From CAZCWX01 sp964502465 (GTDB lineage Bacteria; Desulfobacterota; Binatia; Bin18): 8,538 bases of DNA. Under the pieces are notes generated by a model that was not told the DNA's origin, made no database searches, and worked only from the letters and a program-made list of their open reading frames with translations. The translations under genes and the position numbers were made by a program. Below are positions 1-6,538 of this stretch, piece by piece (the stretch's first letter is position 1; each line of letters starts with the position of its first letter). The stretch is taken from positions 1 through 8,538 of the forward strand of contig CAZCWX010000099.1 in assembly GCA_964502465.1 (NCBI GenBank), written 5' to 3'.

Positions 1-12
1 CGAAGAAGCAAG

Positions 13-88
13 TGTCATTGCGAGCGGAGCGAAGCAATCTTTGCTGAAAAAGAGCTTGCTTCGTCGCCTCCGGCTCCTCGCAATGACA
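13..88. repeat. MITE-like short inverted-repeat element
   Basis: Perfect 12-bp terminal inverted repeats, TGTCATTGCGAG at 13-24 and CTCGCAATGACA at 77-88, enclose a short non-coding core with further partly paired GGAGCGAAGC / GCTTCGTCGCCTCC segments. The size and lack of an ORF fit a non-autonomous miniature element or REP/BIME-type palindrome. The rest of 1-209 shows no gene and no convincing terminator for the minus-strand gene ending at 210. Confidence 0.75.
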
Positions 89-209
89 GGGGCTCCCATC
101 TACTCATGAAGTCGGGGAGTTATTAATTTTTTGATCCTAAGCGGCTTCGGCATATCGTTCCGTTCCAAGCGTATCTCAGCAGGGGGTGTCAAGTCTGCCT
201 TTCCTCCCC

Positions 210-1910
210 TCACCCCTTCCGTCGTTCCGAGAACTCATAGACGCCGTGTGCTTCTCGTCCCTGCCACACTGTGCGCGACAGGCCAAAAGTCACATCAAGA
301 GCTTTCCCGTGTGGCGCATGACGGACAATCGGAATCGCCGTAAGGGTTTCACCGCTACAGTGCAAGCTCAGAGGCTCAGCAGGAGTCAACGACAGGTGAA
401 ACACCGTGGGGCGTCCGCGTTCGAGCGTATAGCGCAGTTCCCAGTCTTCCGGCTGCAAGACATGAGGAATCCCGTGGTAATAGACAATTCCAGAAGAGCG
501 GGCTCCATCTGGAGTCTCAACCCACGAGAGAAAGACTGCTAAGTCAGGACCAAAAGGAAGAGACAACTGCCGACGCGGCAGCAAACGGCCTGTTTCTTCG
601 GGCCTGAGCATATCGACAAACCCCCAGGCGTCAATACTGTAGATGCGATCGCATAAGCGAATCTCACCGCGCAGCCGCGAGAGGAAGAGCGGCAGAGGCG
701 AAACAGAAAGCGACTGGGGAAGGGTAAGCTGCAGGAAGACCTCTGCTGGTTCGATCCAGGAAGCCGCGAGTCCCTCTTCAAGGCGAATAAACGCCTGGGG
801 ATGAGAAAAACGCATCACTGTCCCACGGTAAGCAATAGTGAGCCCGCCTGGCTGTTGCTGCCAGACGAATCCCCCCACACGTACGGTCCCAACCTCAGGA
901 GTGGTATCATCCTCGCCAGTGAACATCACCATCTCGGAACCACCAAGCGAGACCAGCAATCTCCCCGAGTAGGTTGGCGCAGATCCCCCGAACTCGACTC
1001 CGCCCATAATTCCCAGGCCACTGGCTTGATCGTGAAAGTGCAGCCCCAATCGAGTAGGTTCTGAAGTTCTGGACAAAGACAGGGGAGAACCATTTTGGCG
1101 AGCAGCAGCGAGCGATGGAGAAACAACAGGGGAGAGAGAGAAACTCTGTTCACGCCGTCGCGGTCGTTGAGGAAAGAGCATGCAATTACCAAGCGTCTGC
1201 GCAAAGACTTCGATAAACTGCTCGCGTTCAGGTCCAGGCCAGCGCAGTCCTACGCCTAATTCCAATTGAACAGCATTGATCTTCCCTTGCGTTGACAGTT
1301 CAGCCAGAGTGCGGATCAACGGGGAATGTTCCTCAACGAAACGGGCACTGAAGACTTGCATGACGTTGTCTTTATCGGCGGCAGGATAGCGCCGGCCAAT
1401 CGCGACATCGATCCCCTGGGCCAGCGCAGCGACACGGAACGGCAGGATCACATGGTCGAAAAAATCAGCACTGAGCGTCGGGGCTGCCTTCCCGGGAGGG
1501 ACAGCACGGTTGCCACGCTGTTTGAGTCCCATTCCTACATCACAGACTGGCTGGACGACATTCCAGCCGTGGATGAAAAACACCCGCACTGAGCCATACT
1601 TGTCAGCTAACGCCGACAGGAGTGTCACGAGCGTCTCCAGAAACCACGGTGCACGCGTACACACCTGGCTGATGCGATTCAAATCTAAATCATTGCGATC
1701 AAGCGCATGGTTGATAAACGCATAACTGCGAGTGCGGGCAGCAAGCAGTGTGGTCAGTTCAGCCGTGTACAAGTCGTTGACCTTGATACTGTCCTGGATC
1801 GGCGCATCCGCTGGCCGCCGGCCCCCATGCGGCGCAACCAAGACAATGGGCAGCTCACCAGCAATATAGGTCATCCAGGGGGGAAGAATGGACGGAAAAT
1901 GATACTCCAT
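210..1910 (-). CDS. N-formylglutamate amidohydrolase-like domain joined to a lipocalin/AttH-like C-terminal half (566 aa, function unknown)
   Basis: The first ~245 residues resemble the zinc-dependent N-formylglutamate amidohydrolase (FGase) fold. VAPHGG gives His28, NDLYTAEL gives Asp46, DRNDLDLNR spans 71-79, FFIHGWN gives His114 as a candidate second metal ligand, and VQLELG gives Glu217. A Pro/Ser/Arg-rich linker (~248-285) follows. Residues ~286-566 are rich in beta-type segments. RLCDRIYSIDAWGFVDM (418-434) recalls the Gly-Arg-x-Tyr...Gly-x-x-Asp segment of CrtC/AttH lipocalin-like proteins, and the protein ends in a GVYEF strand typical of a barrel close. FGase proteins are normally about half this length, so the extension is unusual. 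No signal peptide or membrane segment is visible. I prefer the ATG at 1910: it has TAGGA at 1913-1917, although the spacing is tight, whereas the upstream ATG at 1961 falls inside a palindromic repeat. It is the last gene of the minus-strand cluster. The N-terminal assignment is fairly good; the C-terminal one is tentative. Confidence 0.75.
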   Translation of the reverse strand: MEYHFPSILPPWMTYIAGELPIVLVAPHGGRRPADAPIQDSIKVNDLYTAELTTLLAARTRSYAFINHALDRNDLDLNRISQVCTRAPWFLETLVTLLSALADKYGSVRVFFIHGWNVVQPVCDVGMGLKQRGNRAVPPGKAAPTLSADFFDHVILPFRVAALAQGIDVAIGRRYPAADKDNVMQVFSARFVEEHSPLIRTLAELSTQGKINAVQLELGVGLRWPGPEREQFIEVFAQTLGNCMLFPQRPRRREQSFSLSPVVSPSLAAARQNGSPLSLSRTSEPTRLGLHFHDQASGLGIMGGVEFGGSAPTYSGRLLVSLGGSEMVMFTGEDDTTPEVGTVRVGGFVWQQQPGGLTIAYRGTVMRFSHPQAFIRLEEGLAASWIEPAEVFLQLTLPQSLSVSPLPLFLSRLRGEIRLCDRIYSIDAWGFVDMLRPEETGRLLPRRQLSLPFGPDLAVFLSWVETPDGARSSGIVYYHGIPHVLQPEDWELRYTLERGRPTVFHLSLTPAEPLSLHCSGETLTAIPIVRHAPHGKALDVTFGLSRTVWQGREAHGVYEFSERRKG

Positions 1911-1953
1911 ATTCCTACTATAGCTGCCCCAAATGAAATGTGGAGGGTGGACG

Positions 1954-2010
1954 CCGTTCATGCTTCGACAAGCCTGTCCTGAGCGGAGTCGAAGGGCTCA
2001 GCACGAACGG
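1954..2010. repeat. REP-like palindromic element
   Basis: Imperfect inverted repeat. CCGTTCATGC (1954-1963) pairs with GCACGAACGG (2001-2010) with one mismatch. The inner arms TTCGAC (1964-1969) and GTCGAA (1988-1993) also pair, with seven extra bases in the right arm. It lies between two minus-strand genes and could fold in the transcript, but no U-run follows, so I do not call it a terminator. Confidence 0.7.
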
Positions 2011-2041
2011 CAAATTCCAAACGATTACAGCCCTAAACCCG

Positions 2042-2068
2042 TTCGCCCTGAGCCTGTCGAAGGGCGAA
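2042..2068. repeat. Second REP-like palindrome in the same spacer
   Basis: TTCGCCCT (2042-2049) and AGGGCGAA (2061-2068) are perfect 8-bp inverted arms around GAGCCTGTCGA. The core resembles the neighbouring element at 1954-2010, so the spacer between the ketopantoate-reductase gene and the next gene carries two related palindromes in tandem. Confidence 0.65.
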
Positions 2069-2102
2069 GGTGCATATTCTTTCTCCATCTCAAAAAGGGT
2101 TC

Positions 2103-3077
2103 CTAGGTGCACTGGGAGAGTAGGTGTTGCAGTTCCGCGACGCTCATGCTCTCTGGAGGCTTTCCTTCCCAGGCCATGCGGTTCGCTATTGTCTGCAGCA
2201 GGCGATTATAGGGGGTCGGTATCCCGTGTACAGTGCCCAAAAGGACAATTTCGCCAGTGAGAAAATCGGTCTCAACCGAGGGAAGACCACGCATCAGGCT
2301 TTGCCAGGTTGAGCCCCCGGTACGGGGCTGGCCTTCGATGGCGGCGAGCTTAATTTCTGCCTGTACTCGCTGACGCATTTCTTCCTCGGGAAAAAAGTCG
2401 ATCCCGGCAGCGCGATAACAGGCCAAAGCTTCTTGTCGTACTGCTCGGATAAAGTCCCCTCCCTGTGCGGTCAACCCGCAAATCGCCTGTAGCGCGTTGC
2501 GGAGGTTACTGAGCAGCTTGGTGTACTTCCAGCGCATGATAGCTGGATCTGGCTTGGCGCTGAACCCACACGCCGTGAGATCGGTCGTGACCTGAGTAAT
2601 CAGCGGATCGATCCCTCGGGGATAACAGCCAGCATCGAGAATGCCACCGATCGGCGCTGCCTGATTCAACACGACCCCGGGCTCAAGGTACGTCGCAGGC
2701 ATCCATACCACCATGCCATACACCCGGCTGAAGCGGCGCGCTGCCATGCGTTCATTATCGACCCCGTTCTGGCCACATATCACCGGCACCTCGCTCCCTC
2801 CTGCCCGATATAAATCGCGCAGCGCGAGTTCCGTATCCTGCGATTTCATCGTCAGAATCACCACATCTGTTTCAGTAAAGGGGATCTCGCCGGGGCGGCC
2901 AACCGCAGGGATGGACAGGTGGAGCGTTTCAGTGGGAGTTTTGAGCGTTAACCCGTTATGTTGAATTGTCTGTAGATGCTCGCCACGACAGATGAGCACA
3001 ACGTCATGGCCTTGCTGAAACAGACGGCCACCGATAACTCCGCCAATGCCTCCAGCACCGTATATGACATATCGCAC
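2103..3077 (-). CDS. Ketopantoate reductase family (ApbA/PanE-like) NAD(P)H-dependent oxidoreductase
   Basis: Members of this family reduce 2-dehydropantoate or related 2-keto acids with NADPH in the cytoplasm. Numbering from the GTG start, the N-terminal Rossmann motif GAGGIGG is at 7-13, MKSQDT at 77-82 and GQNGVDNE at 102-109 (Asn104). RWKYTKLLSN (182-191) supplies Lys187, matching catalytic Lys176 of E. coli PanE, and VETDF supplies Glu269, matching Glu256. The length of 324 aa is usual for the family. I chose the GTG at 3077 because AGGGAGG (3083-3089) lies 5 nt upstream. The in-frame ATG at 3095 would have its start beside a repeat array and would place that ribosome site inside the gene. 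Clustering with two CoA-transferases, not pantothenate genes, suggests a catabolic keto-acid reductase and not the biosynthetic enzyme. That is inference. No panB or panC is present in the window. Confidence 0.9.
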   Translation of the reverse strand: MRYVIYGAGGIGGVIGGRLFQQGHDVVLICRGEHLQTIQHNGLTLKTPTETLHLSIPAVGRPGEIPFTETDVVILTMKSQDTELALRDLYRAGGSEVPVICGQNGVDNERMAARRFSRVYGMVVWMPATYLEPGVVLNQAAPIGGILDAGCYPRGIDPLITQVTTDLTACGFSAKPDPAIMRWKYTKLLSNLRNALQAICGLTAQGGDFIRAVRQEALACYRAAGIDFFPEEEMRQRVQAEIKLAAIEGQPRTGGSTWQSLMRGLPSVETDFLTGEIVLLGTVHGIPTPYNRLLQTIANRMAWEGKPPESMSVAELQHLLSQCT

Positions 3078-3082
3078 CGCAG

Positions 3083-3089
3083 CCTCCCT
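3083..3089 (-). promoter_or_regulatory. Ribosome binding site deciding a GTG start
   Basis: AGGGAGG on the minus strand lies 5 nt before the GTG at 3077. It supports that start over the in-frame ATG at 3095 for the ketopantoate-reductase-family gene. Confidence 0.7.
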
Positions 3090-3104
3090 ACTCATAAAAA
3101 AATG

Positions 3105-3158
3105 CGGAACGCGGAATCACAGAAGAAATGCGGAATGCGGAATACGGAATGCGGAATT
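3105..3158. repeat. Heptamer repeat array (CGGAATG type), distal flank of the four-helix-bundle gene
   Basis: On the plus strand, two 7-bp units (CGGAACG, CGGAATC; 3105-3118) are followed by a 12-bp gap. Four contiguous units then follow: CGGAATG, CGGAATA, CGGAATG and CGGAATT (3131-3158). The 11-mer GAATGCGGAAT occurs at 3133-3143 and 3147-3157, and its reverse complement occurs in the array at 3571-3633. The two arrays therefore flank the gene as inverted repeats. Confidence 0.85.
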
Positions 3159-3171
3159 AAAGAAGACTCTA

Positions 3172-3579
3172 TCACGATTTTTGATTACGCTCTTTATACT
3201 CGGCATTTCGTGCACGAATATGATTGCGAGCAGTTTTGATGGATGAGACAGTAATAGCGACAAGCTGATTTCCTTCCCTCACAACTTCAGTACATTGGTC
3301 GGGCATGAGAAGACCACTTTCGATAAGCAGTTCCACCCAGTAGAGCGATTCGTCAGCCTCTTCTTCTACAATTCCCATTTTCGCAATGAAGTCAGCAGGA
3401 GATTTTGCCCGGCAAGCGGCTCGATAATTTGCTCCAACTGACGTAGCAGCGCGAAGAAGCTGTTTGCCAATGATATCAGTCACACGATTACGGGGAAGGG
3501 CTTCAACTAACCGGATCACGCGTAAAGCGTACGCCTTGGTCCGCAGTTTGAGGTCGCTCAGGTCCATCTCATTCTGCAT
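3172..3579 (-). CDS. Four-helix-bundle protein, 23S rRNA intervening-sequence protein (IVP) family
   Basis: This 135-aa protein matches the small all-helical IVP/S23 family, first seen inside intervening sequences of 23S rRNA genes (for example Leptospira) and related to the bAvd accessory proteins of diversity-generating retroelements. Visible family signatures are LRTKAYALRVIRLVEALP early on, IGKQLLRAATSVGANYRAA in the middle, then RAKSPADFIAKM followed by VEEEADESLYWVELLIE. Four amphipathic helices and a basic C-terminal tail are apparent. There is no rRNA here and no reverse transcriptase or template/variable repeat pair, so neither classic context applies. The ATG lies inside a 14-bp repeat and is directly preceded by an in-frame TGA, so the frame cannot extend further. 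No good ribosome site is seen; the ATG at 3567 is an alternative. The gene interrupts an otherwise plausible metabolic operon and is flanked by inverted heptamer arrays. Its biochemical role is not established; RNA or nucleic-acid binding is the usual suggestion. Confidence 0.9.
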   Translation of the reverse strand: MQNEMDLSDLKLRTKAYALRVIRLVEALPRNRVTDIIGKQLLRAATSVGANYRAACRAKSPADFIAKMGIVEEEADESLYWVELLIESGLLMPDQCTEVVREGNQLVAITVSSIKTARNHIRARNAEYKERNQKS

Positions 3580-3633
3580 TCACCATTCTGCATTCGCCAT
3601 TCCGCATTCACCATTCCGCATTCACCATTACAC
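3571..3633. repeat. 14-bp (2 x 7) tandem repeat array at the start of the four-helix-bundle gene
   Basis: Four tandem 14-mers: ATTCTGCATTCACC (3571-3584), ATTCTGCATTCGCC (3585-3598), then ATTCCGCATTCACC twice (3599-3626), plus a degenerate heptamer ATTACAC (3627-3633). Each 14-mer is two ATT-starting heptamers. Read on the minus strand the unit is GGTGAATGCGGAAT, which contains TGAATG. One copy supplies the four-helix-bundle start codon. The degenerate end unit overlaps the TAA of the CoA-transferase ending at 3628. Confidence 0.9.
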
Positions 3634-4845
3634 CAACACTGCTTTTTCCTTGAGCGAGGAAATTTCTTCACGGCTCAGGCCGACAATTTCCTCCAACACG
3701 TAATCCGTATCTTGGCCTAAGCACGGGGCTGGGCGACGCACGACAGAGGGGGTGCGAGACATTTGCCAGGGGACGCCCAAATGGCGACGTTTCCCGACCT
3801 CAGGATGTTCGAGCTCGACAAAGAACCCCCGAGCCGAAACCTGAGGATTCGCGAGCATGTCTCGGCCATCCAGCGCCGGATAGGCTGGGATCCCCACCTG
3901 TTGCAGGCAGTGGGTCACATTTTCCGCCGAGTGCCCTTGTGTCCATTTCGTCACTATGTGTTCGAGTGCGTCTTCGTTCTCCTTGCGAGCCGCAAGCGTC
4001 GAGAAGCGCGGATCGGTTGCCAGTGCCGCCTGTCCCATGGCCGCACAGCAACGCTTCCACTCGTCTTCGTTTCTCACTGCGATACTCACCCAGCGGTCTT
4101 CTCCTTGACAGCGAAAGACTCCGTGTGGCGCCATATATGGGTCTCGATTACCCACGCGAGGAGGTTGCGTGCCGTTCATGGCGAATTCCATCAGGCCCTC
4201 AGGCAGAAGCATGGCACAGGCCTCTCGCTGAGAGAGGTCGATGTACTGTCCTTCGCCGGTTTTGGCTCGATGAAGTAAAGCGCACAGGATAGCAAACGTG
4301 CCATGGACTCCGCCGTTTGGGTCGCCGTAAGAAAACCCCGCTTGCATTGGCGGTCCACCCTGGTAGCCAGTCAGCGAAGACATGCCGCTGAGTGCCACTT
4401 GTGGGGGACCGTATGACACATAGTCTTTCTCAGGCCCGATCGCACCGTACCCAGACAGAGAGGCCATAATAATGTTGGGCTTGATGGTGCGGAGTACTGC
4501 GTACCCCAACCCCATTTTGTCCATGATACCAGCCGCAAAGTTCTCGATCACGATATCACTTTTGGCGATAAGCCGTGTGGCGATGTCGATGCCTGCGGGG
4601 TTTTTCAGATTCAGCGTCACAGAGCGCTTCCCTTGATTGTACTGATTAAAATACCCGGCCCGATTCACCCCTCGCTCATTCTCTGCCCAGGGAGGAATGT
4701 GGCGAGAAGGACACATGCGGGTGGTGCTTTCGATACGAATCACCTCTGCCCCAAGATGGGCAAGCTGGAGTGCGCCGTATGGGCCAGCCCAGGCCCAACA
4801 AAAGTCAGCAACGCGGATACCATGTAAAGGAGGTCGGTTCATCAT
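3628..4845 (-). CDS. Family III CoA-transferase (CaiB/BaiF), catalytic Asp present
   Basis: Family III enzymes move CoA between acyl groups through an aspartyl-CoA thioester and usually work as interlocked dimers. This 405-aa protein has normal length. It opens with the typical LHGIRVADFCWAWAGPYG followed by LGAEVIRIES (31-40). It then shows NQGKRSVTLNL (70-80), DIVIENFAAGIMDKMGLGY (97-115), the SGYGAIGP loop (131-138) and GDPNGGVHG (174-182). Asp175 of that last motif matches the catalytic Asp169 of formyl-CoA transferase. GEGQYIDLS (198-206) and RRPAPCLGQDT near the end are further family marks. AAGGGGA (4849-4855) lies 3 nt before the ATG at 4845 and 6 nt before the adjacent ATG at 4842; either could be used. 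It follows another family III gene after a 52-bp spacer. The substrate is not predictable. Its C-terminal codons adjoin a repeat array. Confidence 0.93.
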   Translation of the reverse strand: MMNRPPLHGIRVADFCWAWAGPYGALQLAHLGAEVIRIESTTRMCPSRHIPPWAENERGVNRAGYFNQYNQGKRSVTLNLKNPAGIDIATRLIAKSDIVIENFAAGIMDKMGLGYAVLRTIKPNIIMASLSGYGAIGPEKDYVSYGPPQVALSGMSSLTGYQGGPPMQAGFSYGDPNGGVHGTFAILCALLHRAKTGEGQYIDLSQREACAMLLPEGLMEFAMNGTQPPRVGNRDPYMAPHGVFRCQGEDRWVSIAVRNEDEWKRCCAAMGQAALATDPRFSTLAARKENEDALEHIVTKWTQGHSAENVTHCLQQVGIPAYPALDGRDMLANPQVSARGFFVELEHPEVGKRRHLGVPWQMSRTPSVVRRPAPCLGQDTDYVLEEIVGLSREEISSLKEKAVLV

Positions 4846-4860
4846 CTTTCCCCTTTTTTA

Positions 4861-4888
4861 TGACGCGCGACGCATGACGCGTGACGCG
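4861..4888. repeat. Heptamer repeat array (TGACGCG type) between the two CoA-transferase genes
   Basis: Four contiguous 7-bp units fill the middle of the 52-bp spacer: TGACGCG, CGACGCA, TGACGCG and TGACGCG. The units share no sequence with the heptamers flanking the four-helix-bundle gene, only the period. Confidence 0.85.
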
Positions 4889-4897
4889 AACGTATCT

Positions 4898-6109
4898 CTA
4901 GATGACCCCTTCTTGCCTCAATCGCCCTATCTCTTGTGCGCTCATCCCTAACCCACTATACACTTCAGTGTTATGCTGCCCTAAACACGGGGCCGGGCGA
5001 CGGAGCGTCCAGGGTGTGGTCGAGAACCGGTACGGAACGGTAGGGTAAGGAAGAGTCCCAGCTTCGGGATGCGCAATCTCAGCAAAAAATCCTCGCACCC
5101 GCAAATGCTCAGAGGCGAATAGGTCGCCCATGGTAGAGACTGGGGCAAAAGGAATGCGACGTGCTTGCGCCTTATGATACAACTCTTCCACGCTCTGTTC
5201 TTTCACCCAGGGTGCTAAGAGTAACTGCAGTGCATCCCAGTTTTCAGCACGCTGCAAGCGGGTGGCAAAGAGGGGCTCTGCCGCCCACTCCGGGTTGCCC
5301 ATGATATCCATGAAGCCTTGCCACTGGTGTTCCTCGACACAACACAAATAAATCCACCCATCCTTACATTCCATGATATCGAGCGGCCGGATGGCTTTAT
5401 TACCGGTGAAGCGGACTACGACCTGGTTGGCATAGGTGGGCATGATACCGGCAAACTCTGAGATGCCCATCAAGCATTCCTGGATAGAAAAGTCGATGTG
5501 CTGTCCCAGGCCGTCGGCAAAACGGGCAAAGAGTGCCCCGAGCGAGGCAACGGCCGCATGAATACCAGCCTGGAATCCAGCCTGCTGGCCGAAAGCCTTC
5601 AGCGGAGGAAGGTCTTCGCTACCCGGGCCGCCACCGTTGAGATAACACAGACCACCCGCGTTCCACAGCGTCAGGTCTGTAGCGTGATAGTCTTTCTGTG
5701 GGCCGCTTAAACCGAAGGGTGTGATAGAAGTCATCACCAGACCAGAGTTGAGTTGGGCAAGCCGCTCATACTCCAACCCCAGAGCAGGCATCATGGTTGG
5801 GTGACAGTTGTGGATGAGTACATCAGCGTGGGCTATGAGGCGCTGGAAGATCGCTTGCCCCTGCGCACTCTCCAGGTTCAAGGTAATACCGCGCTTGTTG
5901 GTATTGAGATAGAGGAACAGCCCACTCTTTTCTGGATGGGGAATCCTGTCGGGGAACGGACCGTGTTGACGGGCGGCATCGCCATGTGTGGGATCTTCGA
6001 TCTTAATCACCTCTGCTCCCATATCGGCCATGAGCTTCGCCGCATAGGCAGCAGCCACTAAGTCCCCGCATTCGAGAATCCGCAAGCCAGCTAAGGCGCC
6101 TCCCGGCAT
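4898..6109 (-). CDS. Family III CoA-transferase (CaiB/BaiF) homologue lacking the usual catalytic Asp
   Basis: This 403-aa protein has the family layout: LAGLRILECGDLVAAAYAAK, then MGAEVIKIEDP (30-40), NTNKRGITLNLES (69-81), ADVLIHNCHP (95-104), ITPFGLSGP (129-137), GLGQHIDFSIQE past residue 200, and RRPAPCLGQHN near the C-terminus. In an ungapped alignment with its downstream neighbour, the GDPNGGVH active-site segment is matched by AGFQAGIH (177-184). Gly178 therefore stands where the nucleophilic Asp should be. It may be a non-catalytic subunit that pairs with the neighbouring enzyme (heterodimeric family III transferases such as BbsEF are known), or it may have a changed activity. I chose the ATG at 6109 because AAGGAGG (6114-6120) lies 4 nt upstream; the ATG at 6139 would bury that site. 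It is the first gene of the cluster, just after a sigma70-type promoter. Confidence 0.93.
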   Translation of the reverse strand: MPGGALAGLRILECGDLVAAAYAAKLMADMGAEVIKIEDPTHGDAARQHGPFPDRIPHPEKSGLFLYLNTNKRGITLNLESAQGQAIFQRLIAHADVLIHNCHPTMMPALGLEYERLAQLNSGLVMTSITPFGLSGPQKDYHATDLTLWNAGGLCYLNGGGPGSEDLPPLKAFGQQAGFQAGIHAAVASLGALFARFADGLGQHIDFSIQECLMGISEFAGIMPTYANQVVVRFTGNKAIRPLDIMECKDGWIYLCCVEEHQWQGFMDIMGNPEWAAEPLFATRLQRAENWDALQLLLAPWVKEQSVEELYHKAQARRIPFAPVSTMGDLFASEHLRVRGFFAEIAHPEAGTLPYPTVPYRFSTTPWTLRRPAPCLGQHNTEVYSGLGMSAQEIGRLRQEGVI

Positions 6110-6113
6110 AGAC

Positions 6114-6120
6114 CCTCCTT
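6114..6120 (-). promoter_or_regulatory. Consensus ribosome binding site setting the CoA-transferase start
   Basis: AAGGAGG on the minus strand, 4 nt upstream of the ATG at 6109. It decides against the in-frame ATG at 6139. Confidence 0.85.
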
Positions 6121-6159
6121 CTCTCTTGCCGCCGGGCAAGTATCGGATGAATTGCCGTT

Positions 6160-6188
6160 ACTCTAGTAGGCAGATGCGCTGGCGTCAA
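6160..6188 (-). promoter_or_regulatory. Sigma70-type promoter for the CoA-transferase cluster
   Basis: On the minus strand TTGACG (6183-6188, 5 of 6 to consensus) is separated by exactly 17 bp from TAGAGT (6160-6165, 4 of 6). Transcription would start near 6153, about 44 nt before the ATG at 6109. A heptamer repeat array begins just upstream, at 6197. Confidence 0.6.
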
Positions 6189-6196
6189 GTTACAAG

Positions 6197-6231
6197 ACAG
6201 CGATCAGCTATCAGCAGTCAGCTTTCAGCTA
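6197..6231. repeat. Heptamer repeat array (TCAGCTA type)
   Basis: Five contiguous 7-bp units: ACAGCGA, TCAGCTA, TCAGCAG, TCAGCTT and TCAGCTA. The same unit family reappears at 6539-6559, so the two arrays bracket a 0.3-kb block of palindromic elements. Confidence 0.85.
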
Positions 6232-6284
6232 TTATACTGCACGCGGGCACGAACTGCGCTTTTCTGCATGAACCGCCACGGAGT

Positions 6285-6508
6285 TGTCATTCTGAACGGA
6301 GCCCTTCGACTTCGCTCAGGATAAACTCCACGGAGTGAAGAATCTCTGGGCTGGGGGCGCAAGGAGGCAGATGCTTCGCTTTGCTGCTCAGAAACAAAAT
6401 GCCTCACCTCCTACCCTATCCCTGGATTCCCGCCTGCGCGGGAATGACGGAGCGCTTTGTTTCTGCTTTCATGCTTAGCACCCGCGCTATGGTCAACTCA
6501 GAATGACA
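6285..6508. mobile_element. Composite MITE/REP-like block
   Basis: TGTCATTCTGA (6285-6295) and TCAGAATGACA (6498-6508) are perfect 11-bp inverted ends of a 224-bp non-coding block. Inside it are a CCCTTCGACTTCGCTCAGGA module at 6302-6321 and a tight palindrome at 6426-6445. The 9-mer CCACGGAGT is repeated directly at 6276-6284 and 6328-6336, suggesting that one element inserted into another. No transposase is encoded. Together with its surroundings (6232-6657) it accounts for a long gene-free stretch. The block could be one element or several unrelated palindromes. Confidence 0.5.
6426..6445. repeat. Short REP palindrome
   Basis: ATTCCCGC (6426-6433) and GCGGGAAT (6438-6445) form an 8-bp perfect stem with a CTGC loop. 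The surrounding sequence, GGATTCCCGCC...GCGGGAATGAC, is of a type dispersed widely in proteobacterial intergenic regions. Confidence 0.75.
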
Positions 6509-6538
6509 CAAAAAACGCAATTTATAGCCGCGCAAAGT

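Noticed and set aside
1940..2260. 106-aa plus-strand frame through the REP elements
   Set aside because: Half of it is palindromic repeat and the rest is antisense to the reductase gene; no ribosome site or motif.
3078..3095. Upstream ATG start for the ketopantoate-reductase-family gene
   Set aside because: The strong AGGGAGG site at 3083-3089 would be inside the gene, while it fits the GTG at 3077 well. The added residues also extend beyond the usual beginning of the family.
3105..3633. CRISPR array
   Set aside because: The units are 7 or 14 bp and contiguous, with no unique spacers, no 20-40-bp repeats and no cas genes.
3105..3633. Diversity-generating retroelement, suggested by the Avd-like family
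   Set aside because: There is no reverse transcriptase and no template/variable repeat pair in the window. The flanking repeats are short tandem heptamers, not DGR repeats.
3763..4278. 171-aa plus-strand open frame opposite the CoA-transferase
   Set aside because: It is antisense to a clear family III CoA-transferase and shows no recognisable motif; it is a frame shadow.
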